Shown piece by piece: positions 31,275-38,376 of a DNA stretch of 39,546 nt (position 1 is the stretch's first letter; every line of letters begins with the position of its first letter). The notes under the pieces are model-generated. The model made no database searches, was not told where the DNA came from, and was given only the letters and a program-made list of their open reading frames with translations. Source of the DNA: a virus; the IMG/VR virus record IMGVR_UViG_3300033153_008196, positions 1 through 39,546 of that record; one strand, written 5' to 3'. A program made the position numbers and the translations under genes.

Positions 31275-31673
31275 ATGGCAACGGGTCAAGTCGTGACTAA
31301 TAATGGATTAAAATTGGCATTAAATAGAATTTTCAAAGTTACGCCAGATTATCTAGCACCATCAAAATTTAAAATAGGAACTGGAACTACTACTCCGACA
31401 GTTACAGACACCGACGTAGAAACCGGTGTGAATATTAACGGCGGAGCGATTAAATCTTTTGTGACTGGATATCCAATTTTAGATGAATCAAATTTCCAAG
31501 CTACGTTTAGATGTTTTTTAGATACTACTGAGGGAAACGGAAACAACCTAACTGAATTCGGATTGTTTAATGAAGATGGATCTCCTCTTATGTATAATCA
31601 TGCAGTATTTACGTCAATAACTAAAACAACATCTGTTCAGATTTCATTTATTCAGAAGGATCAATTCGCATGA
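31275..31673 (+). CDS. Distal tail/baseplate fibre-base protein
   Basis: The 132-aa protein (NNGLKLALNRIFKVTPDYL, FKIGTGTTTPTVTDT, LTEFGLFNEDGSPLMY) resembles short tail proteins that attach fibres to the baseplate. It has its own TATA box and overlaps the next gene by 4 nt. Confidence 0.55.
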   Translation: MATGQVVTNNGLKLALNRIFKVTPDYLAPSKFKIGTGTTTPTVTDTDVETGVNINGGAIKSFVTGYPILDESNFQATFRCFLDTTEGNGNNLTEFGLFNEDGSPLMYNHAVFTSITKTTSVQISFIQKDQFA

Positions 31674-32167
31674 CAATTCCAAATACTTTTTCAAATGGGA
31701 CAGCCGCTGACGGAACGGAAGTTAATGAGAATTTTACTTATGTGACAAATAAAATTCATCAAATTTATACAGACAATGGATTAGATATTAGTGAGACTGG
31801 AGCTGGTGATTCAAATAGTGTAGAATTAGATGCTGTTAGTTCGGCAAATTTAGCTGGTAGAACATATTTAAAAATATCTATAACAGCAGCGGCAAGATCG
31901 AGTGGGACTAGTGCTCCTCAAATAAATTTCAAAATAGAAACAAAAGAAATAGGTGGTGAATATTCAGATTCTTTAGCTATAATAGATTGGGTAGAGGCGG
32001 ATGTTACACAATTAACAACTCGAACATTAAGTTGGGTTCATACTCTAACAGGTGGAGAAAAAACAAATGGCGTTCAAGTTCAATTAACTACAAGTGCTCC
32101 GGCTAATGGCGATGGAGTTCAACAATTTACTAATATTCAAATAATTGAGGAATCGATAGGTAACTAA
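31670..32167 (+). CDS. Tail appendage protein
   Basis: The 165-aa protein opens with TFSNGTAADGTEVNENFTYV, a fibre-base motif found in many phage tail proteins, followed by a beta-sandwich-like region (LKISITAAARSSGTSAPQIN). Likely the last structural tail protein. Confidence 0.6.
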   Translation: MTIPNTFSNGTAADGTEVNENFTYVTNKIHQIYTDNGLDISETGAGDSNSVELDAVSSANLAGRTYLKISITAAARSSGTSAPQINFKIETKEIGGEYSDSLAIIDWVEADVTQLTTRTLSWVHTLTGGEKTNGVQVQLTTSAPANGDGVQQFTNIQIIEESIGN

Positions 32168-32168
32168 T

Positions 32169-32489
32169 ATGTTTTTATTAACTTGGTTAATGTGGACGGT
32201 GATTATTTTAGTAGCAATGACAATAGATAATTTTAATTGGATCACAAGTTCACCTGAGTGGTCAAAAATAAGAAAGAGAAGTTATTTAGGATTTTTAAAA
32301 TATGTTTGGAAAGATAGAGTAATTCCAGTTTGGACAGATTATCGAGATATTATCCCGGCAATAATAACAGGATTTATGGCGACTTTGATATGGTTTGGAT
32401 TTTATTGGCAGGCGGCTGTAGTTTTTGTTATAGTGTTGAAGATTAATCTTAAAATTATTTATAAAAATAAGGAGAGATCTTGGAAATGA
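32169..32489 (+). CDS. Membrane protein with three predicted helices
   Basis: The 106-aa protein has hydrophobic segments at about 2-18 (FLLTWLMWTVIILVAM), 62-80 and 82-98 (WQAAVVFVIVLKINLKI). Location after the tail genes and pairing with a second membrane protein suggest a holin-like pair used for release. Confidence 0.55.
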   Translation: MFLLTWLMWTVIILVAMTIDNFNWITSSPEWSKIRKRSYLGFLKYVWKDRVIPVWTDYRDIIPAIITGFMATLIWFGFYWQAAVVFVIVLKINLKIIYKNKERSWK

Positions 32490-32656
32490 AAAACAATAAA
32501 TACAGCTTTTTAGTTGGCCTTGGGAAAACAGCGAAAAACTCGGCTTATCTATTGGCACCATTTGCGATAGCGATACTGATTGGTGTGCCAAAAGAATATG
32601 CCTGGGTTACTGGTCCGGTTGTCTATATGCTGAAAAATTACGCAGAAAACAAATAA
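32486..32656 (+). CDS. Small membrane protein, holin-like candidate (56 aa)
   Basis: ATG 32486 overlaps the preceding gene by 4 nt. The product has a glycine/alanine-rich hydrophobic segment (SAYLLAPFAIAILIGVP) and a second short one (AWVTGPVVYMLKNY). It ends the plus-strand structural unit. Confidence 0.55.
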   Translation: MKNNKYSFLVGLGKTAKNSAYLLAPFAIAILIGVPKEYAWVTGPVVYMLKNYAENK

Positions 32657-32689
32657 CCAAACATTTATTAACTTCTTTTTTCTTTTATT

Positions 32690-32800
32690 ATTGAATAATT
32701 CGGACAACCTCCGTGTTGTTCGGGGGTGATGGCGTCTTTGTGGTCTTTGCCCCCGGGGGCAATTGTTTCTTTTGCGAGTGTCATTTGCCCCCATTTTTTT
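32690..32800. terminator. Strong hairpins between convergent units
   Basis: The region holds an 8-bp hairpin CGGACAAC/GTTGTTCG with loop CTCCGT (about 32701-32722) and a perfect 16-bp palindrome TTGCCCCCGGGGGCAA (about 32748-32763), then a T-rich end. It lies between the plus-strand tail unit and a minus-strand HNH gene and can stop both. The GC-rich palindrome is conspicuous in this AT-rich DNA. Confidence 0.75.
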
Positions 32801-32802
32801 CA

Positions 32803-33201
32803 TTAAAAATACGTTTGTTTGTTCTTTATTTTAGTCTTTATCATCTTATTTAATTTATTTTTTATTTTTTTGGAATGTATTAATAAATGATGGTTTTGGC
32901 ACAATGGAACTAAATTATTTATATTATTGTTATTATGATTGCAATCTATGTGATGAATATGCACACCTAACTCAAAACCACAAATAATACATTTATTAAA
33001 TCCTTTTGTAGGAATGTTATATCTGTATTGTTTATTATAGCAGTTTGCACACAATCCTTTAGCGTGATGTATTCTTATTTTTCCACAGCATATACATATC
33101 TTTTTATTAGGTTTCCACTTTAATTTTTTATAACAAGAACAGCAAAGACCTTTAGCGTGATGTTTTTTTTCTAATTTACAATTAATACATTTTTTTATCA
33201 T
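32803..33201 (-). CDS. HNH endonuclease with duplicated zinc fingers
   Basis: The 132-aa minus-strand protein has two near-identical zinc units (CINCKLEKKHHAKGLCCSC and CICCGKIRIHHAKGLCANC), a third half unit (CIICG) and an HNH core (HIHHIDCNHNNNNINNLVPL, then CQNHH). The start is preceded by ATTTAAATAA at about 30 nt on the minus strand. It is the only gene in the right third on this strand. Confidence 0.8.
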   Translation of the reverse strand: MIKKCINCKLEKKHHAKGLCCSCYKKLKWKPNKKICICCGKIRIHHAKGLCANCYNKQYRYNIPTKGFNKCIICGFELGVHIHHIDCNHNNNNINNLVPLCQNHHLLIHSKKIKNKLNKMIKTKIKNKQTYF

Positions 33202-33202
33202 A

Positions 33203-33260
33203 GCGAACTTATGCGAACGGATTATTTAAATGTTTCTATAAATATGAGTGTGCGAACGGA
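33203..33260. promoter_or_regulatory. Divergent promoter region with GCGAACGGA direct repeats
   Basis: TGCGAACGGA is repeated at 33212-33221 and 33251-33260, with a shorter GCGAAC at 33203-33208. They bracket AT-rich TATA elements usable in both directions (minus: AGAAACATTTAAATAA; plus: TTTCTATAAATATG). The arrangement suggests operators for a viral repressor. Confidence 0.55.
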
Positions 33261-33307
33261 ATTGAAATTATAGAAACTTTTAAAAAGGAAAAAGATAAAG
33301 GATTGTC

Positions 33308-33475
33308 ATGATATTCGCAAAAAGATGTGATATTTTAACTAAACAGAATCAAACAAGATTCGGTAGAACTGAGAAACTGGGTGATACACGTTTAACTCGC
33401 TATTTTTGTCATTCGACCAGCTGGCTTTGTGGTGTGCGGAAGGGTAAGGTTATACTTTTAGGAGGCAAAATGTAA
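33308..33475 (+). CDS. Small basic hypothetical protein (55 aa)
   Basis: ATG 33308 opens 55 codons (MIFAKRCDILTKQNQTRFGR, then YFCHSTSWLCGV). Three cysteines and a histidine could bind zinc. No clear ribosome site. It fills most of the gap between the divergent promoter and the next gene, so coding is plausible but not certain. Confidence 0.45.
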   Translation: MIFAKRCDILTKQNQTRFGRTEKLGDTRLTRYFCHSTSWLCGVRKGKVILLGGKM

Positions 33476-33556
33476 GATTTCTTTTTTTTATTAAAAATTG
33501 AAAATTGATAAACTCAGTTTGAAAAGAAAAAGAAAAAAATAATATTTAGGAGTAAA

Positions 33557-33847
33557 ATGGATGAAATAGATAGATACTTAAAAAAAACAATAGGGTTTAA
33601 ACCAAATACTGACTTCCTCTCCAGAGAAGGTATAACCTTTTTGAAGAATCTTGGAGAATACGGCGAACGAAGCAGGTGGATAAGTCAGGCCTGTGAATTT
33701 ATGTTTCACTATGAACAAAATAAAAAAGGATTTTTTGTAAGATTAATAGATTTGCATTTTGCAGACATTAAACAATTGGTTAGAAAAATTGGTCGGGCCA
33801 AACAAAAGGCTCACGAATCTTCGGGAGAATATTGGGATGGGAATTAA
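33557..33847 (+). CDS. Hypothetical protein (96 aa)
   Basis: The product (MDEIDRYLKKTIGFKPNTDF) is helical and charged, with no recognised domain. The ribosome site AATATTTAGGAGTAAAA is identical to that before the intein HNH frame at 2470. First gene of a run of small early-type genes. Confidence 0.65.
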   Translation: MDEIDRYLKKTIGFKPNTDFLSREGITFLKNLGEYGERSRWISQACEFMFHYEQNKKGFFVRLIDLHFADIKQLVRKIGRAKQKAHESSGEYWDGN

Positions 33848-34051
33848 ATGAAAATGATTAAATTTAATTTAGACAAAGCGTTGGAAAATTTCTGTAAAGA
33901 ATTTGGAGGCTTGAGGGAAATTAGAATGGGTGGCAGAAAATCATACCCCTTGAAAAAATTGAAGCAGATCCACGATGTTCATTTAAGGAGAAGAAAAAAT
34001 GAAAAAATGTCCATGTTGCAACTCAACTCGAATCTCCGAAGAAATTATTGA
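33848..34051 (+). CDS. Hypothetical small basic protein (67 aa)
   Basis: Starts directly after the previous stop. The C-terminal third is very basic (HDVHLRRRKNEKM) and overlaps the next zinc-ribbon gene in another frame, so the real end may be less constrained. Unrecognised. Confidence 0.5.
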   Translation: MKMIKFNLDKALENFCKEFGGLREIRMGGRKSYPLKKLKQIHDVHLRRRKNEKMSMLQLNSNLRRNY

Positions 34052-34112
34052 CGGAGAATTAATTATTTTATGTCTTAAATGTGGATTTCTAAACAAGCGT
34101 AAACTCAAATAG
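33999..34112 (+). CDS. Zinc-ribbon microprotein (37 aa)
   Basis: MKKCPCCNSTRI and LCLKCGFLN give two CxxC pairs about 22 residues apart, a minimal zinc ribbon like that of TFIIB. AAGGAGAAG precedes ATG 33999. Might influence host transcription. Confidence 0.65.
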   Translation: MKKCPCCNSTRISEEIIDGELIILCLKCGFLNKRKLK

Positions 34113-34143
34113 TATACATAAAGGTATACATAAAGGTATATAT
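34112..34143 (+). repeat. Tandem 12-bp repeat GTATACATAAAG
   Basis: Two perfect copies (34112-34123, 34124-34135) and a partial third (GTATATAT). They lie upstream of an HNH gene and could be an operator or a replication-related iteron; too few copies to decide. Confidence 0.85.
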
Positions 34144-34215
34144 CGACGACGATTGAAGGTTTTCATTAATTTAATGCAATAGAAAGTTTTAAAAACACAA
34201 AGAGCATATATTTTT

Positions 34216-34746
34216 ATGATAAAAAGGTGTGTATTTTGTAGAAAGAAAATCAATCCATTGAGAATCACATCATACAAAGTAAAATATTGTTCTCGCAAAT
34301 GCAGTCAGTTAGCATATTATTACAGAAACCGAAAAGCAAAAGCGGAATATACAAAAGAATATCAGTTGAAAAATTTTGAAAGAGATAAGGACAAGAAAAA
34401 AATTCAAATGAAAAATTGGTATAATAAAAATAAAACAAGGCAAAAGAAAAATGTTTTAAGAAATTATCATAAAAATAAAGCAAAGTGGCGTGAAAGAAAA
34501 AATACACATATACATCGGGAAGAAATTTTCTTTACTTTACAAAATATTTGTAGTAATTGCGGAAAGACAGAAGTTAAAATAATACATCATCAAATATATG
34601 GCAAATATCCAAAGCGGATTAAAGGCGATAGAGAGGTGAATAAGCAAAGAAGAATAGAATATTATAAGAAATATTTACTTCTTTTTTGTAGTAAATCGTG
34701 TCATAGGGAATATGAGAGAAAAATGAGAAAAGGGAAAGTTTTATAA
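34216..34746 (+). CDS. Zinc-finger HNH-like endonuclease
   Basis: The 176-aa protein has an N-terminal knuckle (CVFCRKKI...YCSRKCSQ), a long lysine-rich helical linker (KNFERDKDKKKIQMKNWYN) and a C-terminal HNH-like core (CSNCGKTEVKIIHHQIYGK ... CSKSCHREY). ATATATTTTT upstream of ATG 34216 may be the TATA box. The HNH core has an extra insertion before the last cysteines. Confidence 0.75.
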   Translation: MIKRCVFCRKKINPLRITSYKVKYCSRKCSQLAYYYRNRKAKAEYTKEYQLKNFERDKDKKKIQMKNWYNKNKTRQKKNVLRNYHKNKAKWRERKNTHIHREEIFFTLQNICSNCGKTEVKIIHHQIYGKYPKRIKGDREVNKQRRIEYYKKYLLLFCSKSCHREYERKMRKGKVL

Positions 34747-34768
34747 AGGCAATAGTCTATAGTATAAC

Positions 34769-34918
34769 ATGAAAAAAGTAACAATAAAAAAGGAAATCGA
34801 ATACTGGGTAGAAACTTGTAAAAAATGCGGAAAGAAAATCACAGGCACATCAGAATCTCAAACAAGGCACAATATGAAAATTCACAAAATGAGTAAGGAG
34901 TGTAACAATGGAAATTAA
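34769..34918 (+). CDS. C2H2-type zinc-finger microprotein (49 aa)
   Basis: CKKCGKKITGTSESQTRHNM followed by H39 forms a C-x2-C...H-x4-H finger, a common archaeal-virus DNA-binding module. TATAGTATAACATG precedes the start. Its end overlaps the next small gene. Confidence 0.65.
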   Translation: MKKVTIKKEIEYWVETCKKCGKKITGTSESQTRHNMKIHKMSKECNNGN

Positions 34919-35027
34919 AAAAGGGATGAAGGACACCGGATTCGGAGTTTCAATCGACGTGATAAAAATAAACGGAACAGTAACCAGAATCAGAAACGAC
35001 TGGAACAATCAGGAGATGGCTTTATGA
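34908..35027 (+). CDS. Small hypothetical protein (39 aa)
   Basis: ATG 34908 follows AAGGAGTGTAAC. The product (MEIKKGMKDTGFGVSIDVIK) is not recognised. Overlaps on both sides (11 nt before, 4 nt after) fit the compact operon. Confidence 0.55.
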   Translation: MEIKKGMKDTGFGVSIDVIKINGTVTRIRNDWNNQEMAL

Positions 35028-35491
35028 AATTTGAAAGAATAGTGAACTTTAGTCAACCATTTGACAAAAGGAGTAACGATCCAAATAAAAATTATGGGAT
35101 AGGTAGTTTGAGAATTCGCTTTATTTTAAAAGGGAAAAAGGGAGCTGTTCAAATTTTATTAGGAGCAAATATGTATCTTAGTGCAACAATTAATGAATAC
35201 AATAAAAAAGGGATAAATTTATTTACTAATTACAAAGGAGACGATAAACCTGTTTATGATTGCTGGGACGTCGGATACCACTCTAAAAAACCAATGTATG
35301 AAGGACAAGAAAAAATGGATTGTGATATATTTAAGAATGGATGTTATTATGATGGAAGTAGCCTGCGAGGAAGGGACGATAAAGTTGCTGAAATGTTTTT
35401 AGAAAAAGGCGAAGATGCAATCTGGGAATATTTAGAAAAATATTATTATGGGATATTCCCAAAATCTAAACCAAAGGAGAAATCAAAATGA
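35024..35491 (+). CDS. Hypothetical protein (155 aa)
   Basis: A mixed alpha/beta protein with a beta front (LRIRFILKGKKGAVQILLG), a middle YDCWDVGYHSKKPMYEGQ, and a CDIFKNGCYYDGSSL segment. I do not recognise the family, although phages and mobile elements carry similar small proteins in recombination clusters. Its end overlaps the next start. Confidence 0.65.
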   Translation: MKFERIVNFSQPFDKRSNDPNKNYGIGSLRIRFILKGKKGAVQILLGANMYLSATINEYNKKGINLFTNYKGDDKPVYDCWDVGYHSKKPMYEGQEKMDCDIFKNGCYYDGSSLRGRDDKVAEMFLEKGEDAIWEYLEKYYYGIFPKSKPKEKSK

Positions 35492-35616
35492 ACGCCCAGA
35501 CGATAATCAACGAGTGCCAAACACAAAAATTCAATCCAAGACAATTTAGGGGCGAGGTAAACATTTCTTGGCTTATTAACGATGCTAAAAAGGAGTTTAA
35601 AAAACAAAATGGATAA
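35488..35616 (+). CDS. Small hypothetical protein (42 aa)
   Basis: ATG 35488 follows AAAGGAGAAATC. The product (MNAQTIINECQTQKFNPRQF) is unrecognised. It overlaps the neighbours by 4 and 8 nt. Confidence 0.55.
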   Translation: MNAQTIINECQTQKFNPRQFRGEVNISWLINDAKKEFKKQNG

Positions 35617-35833
35617 AATAAAAAAGTTAATGCAAGAATTAATTAATGAAGGAATTAAGATCGAAAGAGATTTTTATAAAAGGCAAATCAAAGGATTAAT
35701 TTTAATACTTCAACAGAACGACAGCGATAAAAATTTTATGGTCGCAAGAACTTATGTCATTCAAAAACTAAACATGATATTAAACGGCGGAATCGGATTT
35801 CATTCGAGCATCCTGGAGAAATTAGATGAGTAA
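35609..35833 (+). CDS. Helical hypothetical protein (74 aa)
   Basis: MDKIKKLMQELINEGIKIER opens a two-helix protein with no recognised domain. Start 35609 chosen for the upstream AAGGAG and the overlap with the preceding stop. Confidence 0.6.
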   Translation: MDKIKKLMQELINEGIKIERDFYKRQIKGLILILQQNDSDKNFMVARTYVIQKLNMILNGGIGFHSSILEKLDE

Positions 35834-36011
35834 AACAGGAAGTAGATTCACAAGAAAAATAAAAATGAATTTTCCAACAGAAATGAAAGATGGAAAACGG
35901 AGATGCGGAAAGTGCGGAGAATGGAACCCATTAGCAGATTATAAAACTAACAAACCAGGTTATCATTGGAAATGTAGCGATTGTAGAAAATATACGGAGA
36001 CGTACAAATGA
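35826..36011 (+). CDS. Zinc-ribbon protein (61 aa)
   Basis: A basic N-terminus precedes CGKCGEWNPLADY and WKCSDCRKY, two CxxC pairs that resemble the zinc module found next to HNH or recombination proteins. Located just before the annealing protein. Confidence 0.65.
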   Translation: MSKTGSRFTRKIKMNFPTEMKDGKRRCGKCGEWNPLADYKTNKPGYHWKCSDCRKYTETYK

Positions 36012-36038
36012 AATTCAAAAACGGAGAAGGAGGTAGAA

Positions 36039-36593
36039 ATGGAAAAATTAACAAGAAATGTTAAGGCAGTTTCTCTCGGGAGAATAGAGGATGGTTCAAT
36101 TGGATTTTTAACGACTCAGAAAGGAGAAGAAAAACTATGGTACAATGTAGCTGGCGAAAAAGAAATACTTGAAGAACTTGTAAAAAATGTGATTTCAAAA
36201 GGAAATACTATTGAGTTTGAGTACAATAATAATGTAGTCGGTAGCTTGAAGTTAATCGAAAAAGCTAAAGAAGAAAAAAAGAGCTGGGCAGACGATATGA
36301 CGAACTTTGAGGATTTATTGAGCGATATGCACAATAAGTTTAAAGGATCATTCAGTATCAAGACAGAATTAATATCTGTAGATTATGAAAAAAGCCAGGC
36401 AATCTTTAGTGCTGCAGTAAGTGTAGAATATGAAAATCGAACTACAGTATTTACAGGCCACGGAGATGCTGAAGGAATCAAAAGTGAAAATATTAAACCA
36501 CACTTTATTCGTATGGCAGAAACTCGAGCCGTGGCCAGGGCCTTACGCTTTGCTACAAATAATGCAAAGGTATCTAAAGAGGAAACCAAATAA
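36039..36593 (+). CDS. Single-strand annealing protein (Rad52/Erf-like)
   Basis: The 184-aa protein has an N-terminal beta module (residues 5-75, LWYNVAGEKE...VVGSLKLIEK) that could be an OB-type ssDNA-binding part, then a C-terminal half with VSVEYENRTTVFTGHGDAEG and the signature FIRMAETRAVARALRFAT (157-173), as in viral annealing proteins. Start follows AGAAGGAGGTAG. It probably drives recombination-dependent replication together with the helicase and resolvase-like nuclease. Confidence 0.65.
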   Translation: MEKLTRNVKAVSLGRIEDGSIGFLTTQKGEEKLWYNVAGEKEILEELVKNVISKGNTIEFEYNNNVVGSLKLIEKAKEEKKSWADDMTNFEDLLSDMHNKFKGSFSIKTELISVDYEKSQAIFSAAVSVEYENRTTVFTGHGDAEGIKSENIKPHFIRMAETRAVARALRFATNNAKVSKEETK

Positions 36594-36597
36594 TAAT

Positions 36598-37107
36598 ATG
36601 GCACCACTAAAGGGATTTATACCATGGAATAAAGGACTTACTAAACATACTAATAAGTCACTAATGGAAACATCTAAAAGATTTAGTGGTAAAAATAATC
36701 CAAGATTTGGCAAAATACCACACAATAAAGGAATTCATGATAAAAGTATAAAATCTAAATGTTTGACTTGTGGAAAAGAGTTTTATTATTTTAAGGGTTG
36801 CTCGACTGGGAAATTTTGTTCAAGGAAATGTTTTGGAAAATATTATAGCGGAGAAAATAATCCTTATTGGAATGGTGGATCACCAAACTCGTATTATGGA
36901 AAGATTTGGAAAGTTATAAGAGAGGATGTTATTAGAAAATATGGAAATAGGTGTCAGAATTGTGGTTCGAAAGAAAGAATACAAATTCATCATATAATTC
37001 CTTTCAAAAAAATTGGTAAACATTCGTTAGATAATCTCATACCACTATGTATTTCTTGCCATAAGCGAGAAGAATGGAAAATAATTAAATCCAGGAGGAA
37101 TAAATAA
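36598..37107 (+). CDS. HNH endonuclease with NUMOD-type motifs
   Basis: The 169-aa protein begins with FIPWNKGLTK, has a zinc knuckle (CLTCGKEF...CSRKC) and an HNH core (CQNCGSKERIQIHHIIPFKK ... PLCISCHKREE). It lies four bases after the annealase stop and overlaps the next start by one base, a clean insertion in the recombination cluster. Confidence 0.85.
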   Translation: MAPLKGFIPWNKGLTKHTNKSLMETSKRFSGKNNPRFGKIPHNKGIHDKSIKSKCLTCGKEFYYFKGCSTGKFCSRKCFGKYYSGENNPYWNGGSPNSYYGKIWKVIREDVIRKYGNRCQNCGSKERIQIHHIIPFKKIGKHSLDNLIPLCISCHKREEWKIIKSRRNK

Positions 37108-37292
37108 TGGTAGAAGATATTGAAAACACACAGCAAGTAACTATGGAACAAAAAAGTTCTGTCAAAGTAACTAAAAACTCGAAAGGTTACAATTGGGAAG
37201 TCAAAGTTTATGACGACAATCCTGACAAAGCTTTAGAAAAGATGATTGAGTTGGAATTGAAGTGTTCGGAGAAATACGGAGAAAAAGATTAA
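37107..37292 (+). CDS. Small protein following annealase cluster (61 aa)
   Basis: VKVTKNSKGYNWEVKVYDD is the pattern of small accessory proteins beside single-strand-annealing genes. AGGAGGAA ribosome site inside the preceding HNH gene. It ends in KYGEKD just before a non-coding stretch. Confidence 0.6.
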   Translation: MVEDIENTQQVTMEQKSSVKVTKNSKGYNWEVKVYDDNPDKALEKMIELELKCSEKYGEKD

Positions 37293-37359
37293 TTTATTAA
37301 AACTCAATTTGAGGATAAACTAAAATGTGCTATTAAACTGAAAATTAGTACATCTTAAT

Positions 37360-37443
37360 GCGAGAGTTTAAGGTAGAGCGAAACTACACATTGGGACGTC
37401 CTTTAACGATGGACGATAGCGGGTTCGAATCCTGCCTCTCGCT
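37360..37443 (+). tRNA. Degenerate tRNA or tRNA-like element
   Basis: GCGAGAG (37360-37366) pairs with CTCTCGC (37436-37442), and a near-perfect T-arm GCGGG-TTCGAAT-CCTGC precedes the 3' strand. GGTAGAGCG recalls the D-arm, and CGTCC/GGACG encloses a 9-nt loop (TTTAACGAT). The 5' half is too long for a standard cloverleaf and the anticodon cannot be assigned. It may be a class II tRNA, a decayed tRNA or a tRNA mimic. No CCA is encoded. Confidence 0.55.
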
Positions 37444-37566
37444 TTGGGGTAATTTTCCCTTGACACTAACGAAAGTTAAAGACTAAAGAAATTTGACACT
37501 CGGGAAAGACCGGGAATGTGGGAAGACTGGAAGTAACCGCGGAGGTCAAGTCCGCATTTTATAATC
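37444..37566 (+). other. Non-coding stretch with small hairpins
   Basis: No credible gene. Hairpins TAAC-GAAA-GTTA (near 37470) and GCGGA-GGTCAAG-TCCGC (37539-37555) and a duplicated TTGACACT are seen. The end ATTTTATAATCA (about 37556-37565) is repeated at about 37697-37707 before the following gene. Confidence 0.5.
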
Positions 37567-37674
37567 ATGGAAACAAATAAACAAAGAATAGAAGATTTAG
37601 AAGAAAAAGTGACAAAAATAATTATAGTCTTGGAAAAAGTTGTTGCTATTAAAATTTGGTCAGTCCAAAATTAG
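37567..37674 (+). CDS. Small coiled-coil protein (35 aa)
   Basis: METNKQRIEDLEEKVTKIII is a short leucine/isoleucine heptad. It resembles the N-terminus of the next protein (MKVIEEAIKNMIRRIEKLEN), and both follow the same ATTTTATAATCA string, suggesting a partial duplication. Confidence 0.4.
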   Translation: METNKQRIEDLEEKVTKIIIVLEKVVAIKIWSVQN

Positions 37675-37721
37675 CAGGTGAAAATCCTTCGCCCACATTT
37701 TATAATCAGGAAAAAAAGAAA

Positions 37722-38045
37722 ATGAAAGTAATAGAAGAAGCAATAAAAAACATGATAAGACGTATTGAGAAGTTAGAAAATATAATTAAAAATTTGAATT
37801 ATCAAAAAGAATATAATAAAAATTATTTTGAACCAACTAATTCAAATTTTAAACCCGGAACGGCAAGCAAAGCCCAAATAAATTATTTAAGAAGTCTTGG
37901 CGGAAAAGTCTGGGACGGTATGTCTAAACAAGAAGCCGGAAAAGGAATTGACAACGCACTATTTAATAAAAAAATATCTAAAGAAATAATCGAGCCAAAA
38001 GAAGTTGATACTGACGATGCCGGACTGGATGGAGAATTATTATGA
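37722..38045 (+). CDS. Coiled-coil protein with C-terminal TASKAQ module
   Basis: After a coiled coil (residues 1-35) comes TASKAQINYLRSLGGKVWDG followed by SKQEAGKGIDNAL, a helical module that often forms the tail of phage ssDNA-binding or annealing proteins. Start 37722 is preferred to TTG 37656 because TTTTATAAT lies 17-25 nt upstream. Probably part of the recombination machinery. Confidence 0.6.
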   Translation: MKVIEEAIKNMIRRIEKLENIIKNLNYQKEYNKNYFEPTNSNFKPGTASKAQINYLRSLGGKVWDGMSKQEAGKGIDNALFNKKISKEIIEPKEVDTDDAGLDGELL

Positions 38046-38182
38046 GTTTAGATTTATCACAACCAGCACTTGGAAAGAGATTGATTCCTATTTATTTAGA
38101 TTCGAATATTATTATTGATTCGAATATTATTATTTATAGTTTTGAAACATTTTTTAACATCACCGACGGGGATTTAAAATGA
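38042..38182 (+). CDS. Small hypothetical protein with hexapeptide duplication (46 aa)
   Basis: The product (MSLDLSQPALGKRLIPIYLD, then DSNIII twice) contains an 18-bp perfect tandem repeat at 38099-38134. Both ends overlap neighbours by 4 nt. Unrecognised. Confidence 0.55.
   Translation: MSLDLSQPALGKRLIPIYLDSNIIIDSNIIIYSFETFFNITDGDLK
38099..38134 (+). repeat. 18-bp perfect tandem repeat
   Basis: GATTCGAATATTATTATT occurs twice without a gap, adding six codons in frame (DSNIII). Confidence 0.9.
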
Positions 38183-38376
38183 AAGTCATAAGTTTAAGCA
38201 AATACAGAATTAGAAAATCACTCGAAGAACAGAAAATATGTAAGATGACATTTTTAAAATATTTTAATCCCTTATTTTATATATTTTTATTCATTTCATT
38301 GTGTGTGATGATAATATCTAAAACCGTAGAAGATGTTGAAGGTTTTCTTTGGGAAATAGAAAAAAAAATACAATGA
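38179..38376 (+). CDS. Single-pass membrane protein (65 aa)
   Basis: A basic N-terminal helix is followed by one hydrophobic segment (YFNPLFYIFLFISLCVMIIS) and an acidic tail. Overlaps neighbours by 4 nt on both sides. No family recognised. Confidence 0.6.
   Translation: MKVISLSKYRIRKSLEEQKICKMTFLKYFNPLFYIFLFISLCVMIISKTVEDVEGFLWEIEKKIQ

Noticed and set aside
32549-32803. Minus-strand open frame (84 codons) across the hairpin region
   Set aside because: Low-complexity arginine-rich product covering terminator hairpins and a real plus-strand gene.
36008-36064. 18-codon frame before the annealing protein
   Set aside because: It overlaps the strong ribosome site and start of the annealase and has no support of its own.
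37539-37565. Second tRNA (T-arm-like GCGGA-GGTCAAG-TCCGC)
   Set aside because: No matching acceptor strand or anticodon arm; the T-loop is not canonical.
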